DNA of 64,000 nucleotides from Alphaproteobacteria bacterium (GCA_019232625.1 JAFANP010000006.1:62001-126000), one strand, 5' to 3'; shown: positions 43,862 through 53,015, counted from the stretch's first letter. The notes: generated by a model not told the origin, from the sequence alone. Made by a program: numbers and translations.

Positions 43862-44560
43862 ATGGCAACCACCGGACATACGCTGAAGGCGTTCGACGAG
43901 GACCTGGAGCAGCTGCGCGCCAGCATCGCCGAGATGGGCGGCCTCGCCGAGGCGGCCATCTCGAATTCGATGCGGGCGCTGGTGGAACGCGACGCCGGGA
44001 CGGCGCAGACGGTCGTCGAGGACGACAAGAAGCTCGACGCGCTCGAGGCGGAGGTCGAGACCCGGGCCGTCCAGATCATCGCCTTGCGCGCGCCGATGGC
44101 GGACGACCTTCGCGACGTCGTCGCGGCTCTCAAGATCGCCGGTCTCGTCGAGCGGATGGGCGACTATGCCAAGAACATCGCTAAGCGGGTGCCGGCCATC
44201 GAGCAGAGCCCGAACCTGCGTCCGCTTTCGCTTCTGCCCGAAATGGCGAGGATCGTGGCGGACATGGTGCGGATGGCGCTCGACGCCTTCGTGGCCCGCG
44301 ACCCGGTCGCGGCCGGCCAGGTCTGCGCGCGCGACCGTGCGGTCGACGATTTCTACAACAGCATCTTCAGAACCCTGCTGACGTTCATGATGGAAGACCC
44401 GCAGAACATCACGCCGGCGACCCACCTCCTGTTCGTGGCGAAGAATCTGGAGAGGATCGGCGATCACGCCACGAACGTCGCCGAAATGGTCTATTTCGCG
44501 GCGAGCGGGTCCCGGCTGGGGGAACGGGAGAAGGGCGCGGACACCACCGTGGGCGGCTGA
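43862..44560 (+). CDS. phoU: Phosphate signalling protein PhoU
   Basis: A 232-residue protein with two three-helix-bundle repeats. The metal-site motifs are EDDKKLDALE with RAPMADDLRD in the first half and RAVDDFYN with LERIGDHATNVAE in the second. It links Pst transport state to PhoR, keeping the regulon off when phosphate is plentiful. Its stop overlaps the phoB ATG (TGATG). Confidence 0.95.
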   Translation: MATTGHTLKAFDEDLEQLRASIAEMGGLAEAAISNSMRALVERDAGTAQTVVEDDKKLDALEAEVETRAVQIIALRAPMADDLRDVVAALKIAGLVERMGDYAKNIAKRVPAIEQSPNLRPLSLLPEMARIVADMVRMALDAFVARDPVAAGQVCARDRAVDDFYNSIFRTLLTFMMEDPQNITPATHLLFVAKNLERIGDHATNVAEMVYFAASGSRLGEREKGADTTVGG

Positions 44561-45255
44561 TGGCGAACGGCCGCATCTTGCTTGCCGAGGACGACGATGC
44601 CCTCGCGGAACTGATGAGCTTCCACCTCGAGCGTGCGGGTTTTCGCGTCGCCCACACGCGCTCGGGCGACGAGGCGCTGCTCCTCGCGCGCGAGACGGCG
44701 CCGGACCTGGTCCTTCTCGACTGGATGATGGAGGGGGTTTCGGGCCTGGAAGTCTGTCGCCGGCTGCGGCGACTCCCCGCCACGGCGAACGTCCCCATCA
44801 TCATGATCACCGCGCGCGGCGAGGAGGCGGACCGGGTCCAGGGGCTCAATACCGGCGCCGACGATTATATCACCAAGCCCTTCTCGCCCCGCGAGATGAT
44901 CGCGCGAATCGTCGCCGTCCTGCGACGGATAAGGCCGGCGCTCGCCGGGGCCACCCTGACCTTCGAGGACGTGACGGTGGACGTCGCCGCCCGCCGCGTC
45001 GAGCGCGGCGGGATCCCGGTGGAGCTCACGTCGTCCGAGTTCCGCCTCCTGCGCCTCTTCATGGAGAATCCGCGGCGCGTCTTCACCCGCGAGAATATCC
45101 TCGACAGCGTCTGGGGACCGGACACGACGGTGGAGCTGCGCACGGTGGACGTGCAGGTCCGCCGCATAAGGAGCGCGCTGAACGCCGGCGCCCGCCCCGA
45201 CCTCATCCGCACCGTCCGGGGCTCGGGCTATTCGCTCGACCGGCCCGGCACCTGA
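44560..45255 (+). CDS. phoB: Phosphate response regulator PhoB
   Basis: A 231-residue OmpR-family regulator. The receiver has acidic pair EDDD, phospho-acceptor Asp in LVLLDWMM and Lys in TKPFSP; the winged-helix DNA-binding domain ends RRIRSALNAGARPDLIRTVR, then GSGYSL. It binds Pho boxes; four good candidates lie in this window. A close paralog is encoded at 51140-51832. Confidence 0.94.
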   Translation: MANGRILLAEDDDALAELMSFHLERAGFRVAHTRSGDEALLLARETAPDLVLLDWMMEGVSGLEVCRRLRRLPATANVPIIMITARGEEADRVQGLNTGADDYITKPFSPREMIARIVAVLRRIRPALAGATLTFEDVTVDVAARRVERGGIPVELTSSEFRLLRLFMENPRRVFTRENILDSVWGPDTTVELRTVDVQVRRIRSALNAGARPDLIRTVRGSGYSLDRPGT

Positions 45256-45275
45256 GCCCGGAGCGCGACCCGCAG

Positions 45276-45297
45276 CTGTCATCACCGTGTCATTTCG
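45276..45297 (+). promoter_or_regulatory. Strong Pho box upstream of the CYTH/CHAD gene
   Basis: CTGTCATCACC followed directly by GTGTCATTTCG: two 11-bp direct repeats with an almost perfect CTGTCAT core, 59 bases before the predicted start. This is the best Pho box in the window. Confidence 0.8.
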
Positions 45298-45356
45298 CCG
45301 AGCTTTAAGGGCCGAGGCTTGCGTCGGCTAAGGGGTGTTCTCGTGGACGGCTCGCA

Positions 45357-46823
45357 TTGATCGAGACCCAAGAGGTTGAGCTCAAGCTCGAGCTGCCGGT
45401 CGACTGCGTGGAGGCGTTTCGCGAAGCGGCGGCGGCCAACCAGTCGAAGCGGCGGTCCGTTCGGCAGACCACCACCTATTTCGACACGCCCAAGGGGCAT
45501 CTGCGCAAGGCCGGCTATTCGCTGCGCATCCGGCGCAAGGGCTCCGTCCACCTCCAGACGGTGAAGGAACGCGGCGCCGATTCGGGCGGCTTTTCGAGCC
45601 GTTCGGAATGGGAGCAGCGGATCGAGGGCTCCGAGCTCGACTTCGCGGCGTTGCGCGGCACCCCGGTCGGCGCGCTCTTGTCGAAGCGCGATGCGCGCAA
45701 GCGCCTCGCGGTCGTCTCGGAGACACGCGTCAGGCGCACCACCTGGCTCGTCAGGGGCGGGCGCAGCACGATAGAGATGATCCTCGACGAGGGGGAGGTT
45801 GTAAGCGGCGGCCGCTGCGTGCCGCTCTGCGAGGTCGAGCTGGAGCTGAAGAAGGGGCGTCCGAGCGACCTCTTCGCCCTCGCCCGTGCCTTGGCGCTGC
45901 GCGTGCCGTTGCGGATGGGCGTGACCAGCAAGTCGGAGCGGGGCTTCCGCCTGCTCGAGGGCAAGGCGAACCGCGTCCGCAAGGCCGAGCCGGTGAAGTT
46001 GAGCCGCGATTCGACGATCGCGCAGGCGTTCGCGACGATCGTCCAGTCCTGCCTTCGCCACTTTCGCCTGAACGAAGAGATATTGCTCAAGGAGCGCAAC
46101 GCGTCCGCGCTTCACCAGGCGCGCGTCGCGATGCGGCGCCTGCGGTCCGCCTTGACGCTGTTCAAGCCCGTCGTCGCAGACGAGGAGTTCGAGCGCATCC
46201 GCTCGGAGCTCCGCTGGTTCACCGGGAAGCTGGGCGAGGCGCGAAATCTCGACGTGCTGATCGCGGGCGATGCCGGGCTAGGAGGGGAGCGCGAGGCGGC
46301 GCAGTTCCGGAAGGACCTGCGGCAGGCCCGCAAGGCGGCCTATGCGGGGGTCGGGGATGCGCTGCGCGACCCGCGCTTCCTGCTCCTCGTCCTCGATCTG
46401 GTCGCCTGGTCGGAAGTCGGCGCCTGGCGGAGCCTAGGACGTGCCGGGCACCCGATCCCCGAATTTGCGTGCGAGCGCCTCGAAAAGGGCTGGCGCCGGG
46501 CCCGCAAGGCCGCCGCTGACATGGCCGCCTCGTCCCCGGAAGAGCGGCACAGGCTCCGCATCGACGTCAAGAAGCTGCGTTACGCCGCCGAGTTCTTCGC
46601 CAGCCTCGCCCCCAAGGATAGCAAGCCGCGGCAGCGCAAGTTCCTGGATAGGCTCGAGGCGATGCAGGAGAGCCTGGGCAAGCTGAACGACGTCGAGACG
46701 GCCAAGGCGATCGCGCCGGAGCTGGCGGCCCAGCGGGACGATCCCGCCGCCTCGGCCGAATTGCTCGCGCAGGCCCAGCAAGCCTATGCGCAGCTGAAGG
46801 AAATCGGCCGATACTGGCGCTGA
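45357..46823 (+). CDS. CYTH and CHAD domain protein (polyphosphate-related)
   Basis: A 488-residue protein. The N-terminal CYTH domain (about 1-205) has the ExExK signature EVELKLEL and the Arg/Lys/Glu tunnel residues of inorganic triphosphatases. The C-terminal CHAD domain (about 215-480) is helical with conserved His, such as ALHQARVAMRRLRSAL and ERHRLRIDVKKLRYAAEFF. CHAD binds polyphosphate. The start is read as TTG 45357, since GTG 45344 is followed by a stop; the RBS is weak. The Pho box in front and the position right after phoB argue that it acts on polyphosphate during phosphate starvation. Confidence 0.88.
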   Translation: MIETQEVELKLELPVDCVEAFREAAAANQSKRRSVRQTTTYFDTPKGHLRKAGYSLRIRRKGSVHLQTVKERGADSGGFSSRSEWEQRIEGSELDFAALRGTPVGALLSKRDARKRLAVVSETRVRRTTWLVRGGRSTIEMILDEGEVVSGGRCVPLCEVELELKKGRPSDLFALARALALRVPLRMGVTSKSERGFRLLEGKANRVRKAEPVKLSRDSTIAQAFATIVQSCLRHFRLNEEILLKERNASALHQARVAMRRLRSALTLFKPVVADEEFERIRSELRWFTGKLGEARNLDVLIAGDAGLGGEREAAQFRKDLRQARKAAYAGVGDALRDPRFLLLVLDLVAWSEVGAWRSLGRAGHPIPEFACERLEKGWRRARKAAADMAASSPEERHRLRIDVKKLRYAAEFFASLAPKDSKPRQRKFLDRLEAMQESLGKLNDVETAKAIAPELAAQRDDPAASAELLAQAQQAYAQLKEIGRYWR

Positions 46824-46845
46824 CGCGGGTGCGACGCCGTCGCCG

Positions 46846-48069
46846 TCACTCGAGGTCGGTGTCGGTCCGCGCTATGCGAACGGCCTCCGCGATCGTCGTG
46901 ACACCCTGCAGCACCCGCTTCCGGGCGGAGGAGGCTAGGTTCGGCGCGCTTCGGAAGGCCTGGCTGGCTATGACGGCGTCGTCTCCGCCGAAATAGATCT
47001 GGCGCCGGAGCCCCTCGTCGATGCGGACCACCTCGAAGACGCCGACCCTCCCGTCGTAGCCGCTTTCACGGCAGGTGGCGCAGCCTCGCGGCCGGTAGAC
47101 GACCGACCCGGGATCGAGGCCGAGCAAGGCCGCGTTCCTGCCCGCCTGGATGGGCTCACGGCAGTCGGCGCACAGCCGACGCACCAGCCGCTGGGCGACG
47201 ACGACGGACAAGGCATAGGCAAGCCCGAACGGCTCGATCCGCATCTCGCGAAGCCGGGCGATCGCGCCGACGGCGTCCCTGGCCTCGATCGTCGAGACCA
47301 CCAGCGCGTCGTTGCGGCCGATCTCCACCGCCAGCTTGGCGGTCTCGCGGTCGGTCGGCGCGTCGATGCCGACCACGTCCGGACCATGCCCGATCACCGC
47401 CCGCAGAGCGGCTTCCGGAGTGAGGCTCGCGCCGGGCCCGACCTTCGTCCGCCCGATGCCCTCGATCGCGCCGGACGCCGCTTGCTCGACGGTGAGGATG
47501 TCGCGCGCGCCGTCGTTCAGCAGTCGGAGCGCGCGCTGGAAGGTCGCGGTCTTGCCGGAGCCGCTCGGACCGGCGATCAGCAAGAGGCCCCTGCGTTGCT
47601 CCAGCGCGTCCTCGATCCTCTGGGCCAAGTCGCGCGGCAATCCCGCGGCCTCCAGATCGGCGGTGCGCGGGGCAGCGGAGCCGATGGCGAGCGTGACCCG
47701 CTCGCCGCCCACGATCGGCAGGGTCGAGACACGCAGGCTCGAGACTTGCCGGCCGGCGGCCACGGCCAGACGGCCGACCTGCGGCCCCCGCCCTTCAGGA
47801 TCGAGCCCCGTCATCGTCTTGAGACGCCGCAAGACCGGGCCGCTCACCTCGGGCGGCAAGCGGAGCGAGTCGGCCAGGACGCCCCGGGCGCGGATCCGGA
47901 CGGTGAGCGCGGTCTCGCGCGCTTCGACGTGGATTTCGCTATGGCCCAGCCGGGGGGCATCCGAGATCATGCCCTCGACGAGGGCGATGGCCTCCTCGGA
48001 CCGACGAAGCCGGGCCGACGAAGCCGGGCTGCCCGCCGGGACCGACGGCGTTAGGGGATTCCCGCTCAT
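46846..48069 (-). CDS. Orphan GspE/PilB-type secretion ATPase, short form
   Basis: A 407-residue ATPase of the T2SS/T4 pilus family. It has Walker A GPSGSGKTAT, an Asp box/Walker B region VVGIDAPTDRETAKLA and the C-terminal zinc motif CADC with CATC typical of GspE. The N-terminal GspE domain that binds the secretion platform is absent or much reduced, and Walker B has Asp-Ala where GE(I/M)RD is usual. No other secretion genes lie nearby. A Pho-box-like site stands just upstream, so it may be switched on with the Pho regulon. It may serve a T2SS encoded elsewhere or have another job. Confidence 0.82.
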   Translation of the reverse strand: MSGNPLTPSVPAGSPASSARLRRSEEAIALVEGMISDAPRLGHSEIHVEARETALTVRIRARGVLADSLRLPPEVSGPVLRRLKTMTGLDPEGRGPQVGRLAVAAGRQVSSLRVSTLPIVGGERVTLAIGSAAPRTADLEAAGLPRDLAQRIEDALEQRRGLLLIAGPSGSGKTATFQRALRLLNDGARDILTVEQAASGAIEGIGRTKVGPGASLTPEAALRAVIGHGPDVVGIDAPTDRETAKLAVEIGRNDALVVSTIEARDAVGAIARLREMRIEPFGLAYALSVVVAQRLVRRLCADCREPIQAGRNAALLGLDPGSVVYRPRGCATCRESGYDGRVGVFEVVRIDEGLRRQIYFGGDDAVIASQAFRSAPNLASSARKRVLQGVTTIAEAVRIARTDTDLE

Positions 48070-48087
48070 GGCCGCACGCTAGGGCGG

Positions 48088-48109
48088 CAACATGACAGCT
48101 CCGTGAAAC
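48088..48109 (-). promoter_or_regulatory. Pho-box-like repeat upstream of the GspE-like gene
   Basis: On the minus strand GTTTCACGGAG is followed directly by CTGTCATGTTG: two 11-bp steps with TTCAC/TGTCAT cores, ending about 19 bases before the ATG at 48069. Confidence 0.6.
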
Positions 48110-48187
48110 CCGCACGTCGAATCGAAGGCGGCCGCGCGAGCCCACCCCGGGCCGGACGCTCGCCGCCTCCGCGACCGAGCGCTGCGG

Positions 48188-50914
48188 TCAGAACGTGACG
48201 GTGGCTTCGACGCCGAAGGTGCGCGGCGCGTTGAAGTTGCCGTAGTCCCCGAGGACGTTGTTGATGCTGCCGGTCGTGACGCTGGTCGTCGGGGCGCCCG
48301 GGAGGCCGTTCGACGGGTCGCGGCGGTAGACATATTGCTCGTCGAGCAGGTTGCGGGCCCAGACGCCGAGCGTGAGCTTCTGGCCGCTGCTCGACAGCGG
48401 GACGTCGGCGAGCGCGACTCGGCCGTTGACGATGAAGGAGGAGTCGTTCTTCGTCGCGAACTGGTCGAAGGCCTGCGTCGCCTGCGCATAATTGGCGTCG
48501 AGGTGGAAACGCAGGGCCGCGCCCGCGCCGCCGAAGGGCAGCTCATAGTCGACCGAGCCGCTGGCCGCGTTGCGCGGCGTGAACACGATGTAGAAATTCT
48601 GGAAGACGCTGGTGCTCAGCCCGCCCGCGGTGGCCGTGATCAGCACCGGCGGGATGCGCGTATAGGTGTAGGCGTAGGACGCGTTCAGCGTCAGGCCGTC
48701 CACCGGCCGGAGGGTGAGCTCCGCCTCGACGCCGCGGATCTTCGTCGTGCCGGGCGCATTGATCGTCACGAGGTTGTTGAAATTGCCGGTCGCGGTCGGC
48801 TGGATCGAGCTGATGTCGACCTGGCTGTTCTTGCGATCCATGATGTAGCCGGCGACGTTGAATCGACCGCGATGACCCCAGAAGTCGGACTTGAAGCCGG
48901 CTTCGTAAGCCTTGATGTCCTCCGGGTTGAACGGCCGGTAGTCGGCCGTGCGGGAGCTGGCGCCACCGGCGCGGTAGCCGGTCGAATATTTGGCGTAGAC
49001 GTGGAGGGCTGGCGAGACGTCGTAGGCGAGGGTCACCATCGGATTGAACCGGTTCCACGTCTTGTCGAGCGGCTTGTAGCCGTTGGTGGCGGCTGCCGCC
49101 GAGTTGACGGCGAACGCCAGGTTGGTCGCGTAGATCGACCGTGCGAACCGCGTGTCGGCATAGACGATGTTGCGCGAGATCACGAGCTGGCCCCGCTTCT
49201 TGTCGTTCGTGTAGCGGGCGCCGGCGGTGAGATGGAGCGCGTCGGTCGCGTTCCAGGTGATCTGGCCGTAGGCGGCATAGCTCTTGGAGACGACCTGGGA
49301 GGCGCGGTCGATCGAGCGGCAGCCGGGCTGCGATCCGAATCCGGCGGACCCCGTGCAGGGATCGAGGATCACGAACTGGTAGCCGCTCGTCTGCCCCGCC
49401 GCCGTATAGCCGGCGATCGCGTTCGAGTTCGGCGTCGCCGCGTCGTCGCGAACGTGCTCGTTGAAATAATAGAGGCCGGCGACGTAGTCGATCGAGCCGA
49501 CGGTCCCGACCGCCTGGAGCTCCTGGCTGAACTGGTGCTGGTAGAGATCGGCGAGGCTGTAGCGGCTGAAGTTGCAGCCGCTGCCGGTGCAGCCCGGGGC
49601 GACGATCGGAACGCGGTGCGCACCGCCCGAATTGTCCCATTGGGTCGCCTTGACGCCACGCCACGCGGTGATCGAGCGGAATTCGACCTCCGGAGACGCG
49701 GTCCAGCGCAGCATGTTGGTGAAGCCGTGGGTGTCGTCGACGCTGGGCTGCTGCGGCACGCCGATATCGGCCACCCTCATCCGCGTGCGACCGTTCACCA
49801 CCACGCCGGGGAGCAGCGGCTTCACCGTTCCGGTGAGGTTGGTGTAGGCCGTGCCCGGCAGGTAGCAGCTCGGGACGCTCGCCTGCGTCCCGGCGACGCA
49901 TCCGTTCGGATTGTAGTTCAGCAGCTGGCTGTAGAAAGGCGAGTTCTTGTCCCGCGCGACGTCGTAGGAAAAATCGTCGGTGACGTCGGCCGTCGGCTTC
50001 CACCGTCCGGAGAGGCGAAGGCCCTGCCGGTCGTAATAATTCCATCCGGTCTGGCCCCTCAGCGGGTTGCGGGTCGTCGCCCCCTGATATTGCTTTACCG
50101 CGTCGACCTTGAAGGCGAAGCCGCCGAACGTCGGCAGGTCGACATGGAGCTCGCCATTGTAGGCGCCGTAATTGCCGACGCCGGCGCTCACCCGGCCGCC
50201 GAACTCGCCCGTCGGCGCCTTGGTGACGATGCTGAGCGCGCCGCCTTCCGTGTTGCGGCCGAAGAGGGTCCCTTGCGGCCCCTTCAGCACCTCGATCCGC
50301 TCCACGTCGAAAAGAGCGGCGTTGAGGCCATGCTGACGGCCGAGATAGACGCCGTCGATATAGATCCCCACGCCCTGCTCGCGCGCCGGCTGGTTGGCGT
50401 CGAGCGGCACGATGCCGCGTATGCCCACGGTGAGGGCCGACTGCCGCGCCTCGAAGGTGGCGACGCGCAGCGAGGGTACCGATCCGTCGGCAAGGTCGTA
50501 GAGGCTCTGGACGTGGCGGTCCTTGATCGCGGTGTCGTCTACGACGGAGATGGCGATGGGGGTCTGCTGAAGGTTCGTCTCGCGCTTCGTCGCCGTCACG
50601 ACGATGTCGGTCAGGCCTTCCGCATCGGCGGCATCCGCGCTGGGCGTCGCCGCGTTCGGGTCGGCCGCAACGGCTGCGGACGCTGTCGCCGCGAGCGCCG
50701 CCGGAACGACGGCGGCTCCGGCCTCCATGGGCTGGACCGGAACGGCCGAGGCGGGGACCGCCGCGGATGACCCGGCGTGAGGGGTCTGGGTCTGCGCCAT
50801 CGCCGGCAAGGCCGACGCGCCGAGCGCCAGCATGACCAGCGCGCGCCTGACGGGGATCCGGGAGCGCGAGGCGTCGGAGGCGTGGGCGAAGAGACTTGGG
50901 CGGTGGCGATACAT
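48188..50914 (-). CDS. TonB-dependent receptor within the Pho island
   Basis: A 908-residue outer-membrane receptor. The signal peptide ends near ALPAMAQ, followed by an Ala/Pro-rich linker of about 60 residues, a TonB box-like DIVVTATKRE, a plug domain (with PQGTLFGRNTEGGALSI) and a 22-strand barrel ending in Phe. ATG 50914 has AGGGGG 9 bases upstream. It lies between the GspE-like gene and the second phoB-phoU pair. It may import a phosphorus-containing compound, but nothing in the sequence names the ligand. Confidence 0.92.
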   Translation of the reverse strand: MYRHRPSLFAHASDASRSRIPVRRALVMLALGASALPAMAQTQTPHAGSSAAVPASAVPVQPMEAGAAVVPAALAATASAAVAADPNAATPSADAADAEGLTDIVVTATKRETNLQQTPIAISVVDDTAIKDRHVQSLYDLADGSVPSLRVATFEARQSALTVGIRGIVPLDANQPAREQGVGIYIDGVYLGRQHGLNAALFDVERIEVLKGPQGTLFGRNTEGGALSIVTKAPTGEFGGRVSAGVGNYGAYNGELHVDLPTFGGFAFKVDAVKQYQGATTRNPLRGQTGWNYYDRQGLRLSGRWKPTADVTDDFSYDVARDKNSPFYSQLLNYNPNGCVAGTQASVPSCYLPGTAYTNLTGTVKPLLPGVVVNGRTRMRVADIGVPQQPSVDDTHGFTNMLRWTASPEVEFRSITAWRGVKATQWDNSGGAHRVPIVAPGCTGSGCNFSRYSLADLYQHQFSQELQAVGTVGSIDYVAGLYYFNEHVRDDAATPNSNAIAGYTAAGQTSGYQFVILDPCTGSAGFGSQPGCRSIDRASQVVSKSYAAYGQITWNATDALHLTAGARYTNDKKRGQLVISRNIVYADTRFARSIYATNLAFAVNSAAAATNGYKPLDKTWNRFNPMVTLAYDVSPALHVYAKYSTGYRAGGASSRTADYRPFNPEDIKAYEAGFKSDFWGHRGRFNVAGYIMDRKNSQVDISSIQPTATGNFNNLVTINAPGTTKIRGVEAELTLRPVDGLTLNASYAYTYTRIPPVLITATAGGLSTSVFQNFYIVFTPRNAASGSVDYELPFGGAGAALRFHLDANYAQATQAFDQFATKNDSSFIVNGRVALADVPLSSSGQKLTLGVWARNLLDEQYVYRRDPSNGLPGAPTTSVTTGSINNVLGDYGNFNAPRTFGVEATVTF

Positions 50915-51139
50915 CAGGAAAACCCCCTCAGGTGCAAGTGTCCAAGCCGAATCGCCAACCGCGCGACCCTGCTCTCGATGACCCGCTAGGGTTTTGATGT
51001 GATACTAATGTTACATGCCCGCCGTTTTATCCGGGCCAGCGCAGAATAATCCACAGTAATGGTTCTGTCGTTCCATTGTCCCTTGATTGTAACAATGTCA
51101 GGAAAAATGAACGTTCTTCTGGTGATTGCCTGTCGAGTT
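50915..51139 (-). promoter_or_regulatory. AT-rich promoter region of the TonB receptor gene
   Basis: This 225-bp gap is unusually AT-rich for the window. On the minus strand it holds a degenerate pair TGTAACATTAG, TATCACATCAA (about 51016-50995) and a symmetric ATTGTTACAAT near 51090. Both could be regulator sites; the first has Pho-box spacing but poor core identity. No gene is seen. Confidence 0.35.
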
Positions 51140-51832
51140 CTAGGAGTCGCGATCGAGCGCGTAACCGGCGCCGCGTACGGTCCGGATGAGATCGCTCCTG
51201 TCGCCGACGTTGATCGCCTTGCGAAGCCGCCGGATATGGACGTCGACCGTCCGCGCCTCGATGTCGCTGTCGCGGCCCCACACCGCGTCGAGCAGTCGCT
51301 CTCGTGAGAAGACGTGCCCCGGATGTTCGAGAAAGTGCCGCAACAGGCGAAACTCGGTCGGTCCGATCGGGACATTCGCGCCGGCTCGGCGCACGCGGTG
51401 GCTGGCGACGTCCATCTCTATGTCGCCGTAGCTCAGAAGCGCGCCGGCGAGCGCGGGCCGGACCCGCCGGAGCACCGCCCGCACCCGCGCGACCAGTTCG
51501 GCGGGGCTGAACGGCTTGGTCACATAGTCGTCGGCGCCGGTCTCCAGGCCGCGGACACGATCCGCCTCCTCCCCGCGGGCGGTGAGCATGATGATCGGAA
51601 CGTTCGCGGTGTCCGCGATCCGCCTGAGGCGCCGGCAGACCTCGATTCCGGCGAGCTCCTCGAGCATCCAGTCCAGGATGACGACGTCCGGCACGGCGTC
51701 CATGGCGAGGAGCAGGGCCTCCTCTCCGCTCGGGGTGTGGACGACCTCATACCCCTCCTTCTCGAAGGTCCACCGGAGCAGCTCCGCCATCGCCGGGTCG
51801 TCCTCGGCCAGGAGGAGACGGTTCTTAGCCAT
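51140..51832 (-). CDS. Second PhoB-like response regulator
   Basis: A 230-residue OmpR-family regulator closely similar to PhoB at 44560-45255 (shared ARGEEADRV, TGADDY-TKPFSP and IRTVRG-GY). The acceptor Asp (VVILDWML), acidic pair and Lys are intact, as is the winged helix (EARTVDVHIRRLRKAI). It overlaps the PhoU-like gene by 8 bases, the same order as phoU-phoB in the main locus, but no extra kinase is encoded beside it. It may share PhoR or respond to the divergent PhoU-like protein. Confidence 0.9.
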   Translation of the reverse strand: MAKNRLLLAEDDPAMAELLRWTFEKEGYEVVHTPSGEEALLLAMDAVPDVVILDWMLEELAGIEVCRRLRRIADTANVPIIMLTARGEEADRVRGLETGADDYVTKPFSPAELVARVRAVLRRVRPALAGALLSYGDIEMDVASHRVRRAGANVPIGPTEFRLLRHFLEHPGHVFSRERLLDAVWGRDSDIEARTVDVHIRRLRKAINVGDRSDLIRTVRGAGYALDRDS

Positions 51833-52523
51833 GCGCGACAGCCTTTTCGGTTACGGGGCGTAAGGAGGCGCGTGGCAGGCGGTCGCCCGTCGCCGCGAAG
51901 TGGACGACCCGGGCGACGTCGCTCGAAAGCGCCGCCGCGAGCGTCAGGGACTGGGCCGCAAGCATGAGATGGACCGCCGGCCGACCCTGGCCGGAACCGG
52001 CGAGGGACATGCGGTAGCAGGCGCGGAAGAGCGCCTCGGCCGTATCCACCGCCCCGGCCGCCGCCGCGGCCGCGGCCGGATCCTGGGCGCCGAACGAGTC
52101 CAGGCTCGACCGCAGCGAGCTGGTGCTGATCTCGCCGAGATGCGCCACCGCTTCCCTGACTCCGTCGGGCACGGGCGGCGGCGCCGACAGCTCCAGGCGC
52201 AGAGTCATGTCGAGGGTGAGGCATCCGAGGCGCTGTATGAGCTGCGCGATCTTCAACGCCGCCACGATGCCTCTCAGGTCGTCCGCCATCGGCGCCCTCA
52301 GCGCGATGAGGCAGATGGCGCGCTGCTCGACATCCTGGGCGAGCGTGTCGATGTGGCCGGCAAGATCCACCGCCCTCGCCGGCGCCCCGTCGTCGGGGCA
52401 GCGGAGGGCGTGGACGGCCGCCGCGACGGCCGCCTCGCCCCAGCCGCCGAGTAGGGCCACCATGGCGCGCAATTCCTCAAGGTCCTCGTCGAAGGCCTTG
52501 ACCGTGTGGTTCGCCGCCGCCAT
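51825..52523 (-). CDS. Divergent PhoU paralog
   Basis: A 232-residue protein the same length as PhoU, with the same N-terminal start (HTVKAFDEDLEELRA) and RAPMADDLRGIVAALKIA. The second metal-site motif is lost: where PhoU has LERIGDHATNVAEMV, this protein reads SLTLAAALSSDVARVV, without the Asp-His. Half of the metal-binding sites are therefore probably gone. It forms a two-gene unit with the second PhoB and has its own Pho-box-like site upstream. Confidence 0.85.
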   Translation of the reverse strand: MAAANHTVKAFDEDLEELRAMVALLGGWGEAAVAAAVHALRCPDDGAPARAVDLAGHIDTLAQDVEQRAICLIALRAPMADDLRGIVAALKIAQLIQRLGCLTLDMTLRLELSAPPPVPDGVREAVAHLGEISTSSLRSSLDSFGAQDPAAAAAAAGAVDTAEALFRACYRMSLAGSGQGRPAVHLMLAAQSLTLAAALSSDVARVVHFAATGDRLPRASLRPVTEKAVAHG

Positions 52524-52631
52524 CAGCGGGCTTCGCTCCGGCCGGCGGCGAGGCCGCGCTGGAAGCTCGTCTCGGTCTCTGGTGACACCCGCTCACGCTC
52601 CCGCCTCTTCGATGGGACCGGGATGCAACGC

Positions 52632-52653
52632 TTTGATGACAGCCGTGTGAATC
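52632..52653 (-). promoter_or_regulatory. Pho-box-like repeat upstream of the PhoU paralog
   Basis: On the minus strand GATTCACACGG is followed directly by CTGTCATCAAA, the same TTCAC/TGTCAT arrangement as before the GspE-like gene. It lies about 110 bases before the start at 52523. Confidence 0.6.
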
Positions 52654-52754
52654 CATCGCGGCAAGACGAGCGGACCTCGGCGGTTCAGCGACCCGTTCGC
52701 CGCTCCATGAGGCTGTGGACCGCTACCGACCTCAGCGTGGAGACGCTCGCGGCC

Positions 52755-52994
52755 TCATCCGGCCGCGCTGGAGCGCGCGAAGCGCTGGATGATCCGCCGC
52801 AGCTTGCGCGACTGAACGAGGGACGACGCCTCTTCCGGACTCATCCAGCGCCGCAGCCGCTGCGCCCGTTCGGGCCATTCGTCGAGCTCCCCCGTGACGG
52901 CAAGAGGGTAGACGTGCACCGTGCACCGGATCCGACCGAGGAGCCGGTGCCGCTTGACGTATTCGAACCTTCCGACCGCCCTGATGCGGGACCG
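52755..52994 (-). pseudogene. NUDIX hydrolase C-terminal remnant
   Basis: A stop-bounded frame of about 79 codons lacks a usable start but encodes a recognisable NUDIX tail: VGRFEYVKRHRLLG, then HVYPLAVTGELDEWPERAQR and RRWMSPEEASSLV. The catalytic NUDIX box, which should precede it, is missing behind an in-frame stop at 52995-52997. This fills most of the 492-bp gap between the PhoU paralog and the next gene. It is best read as a decayed gene. Confidence 0.55.
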
Positions 52995-53015
52995 TCAATC
53001 CGCCCGTTCGGCCGA

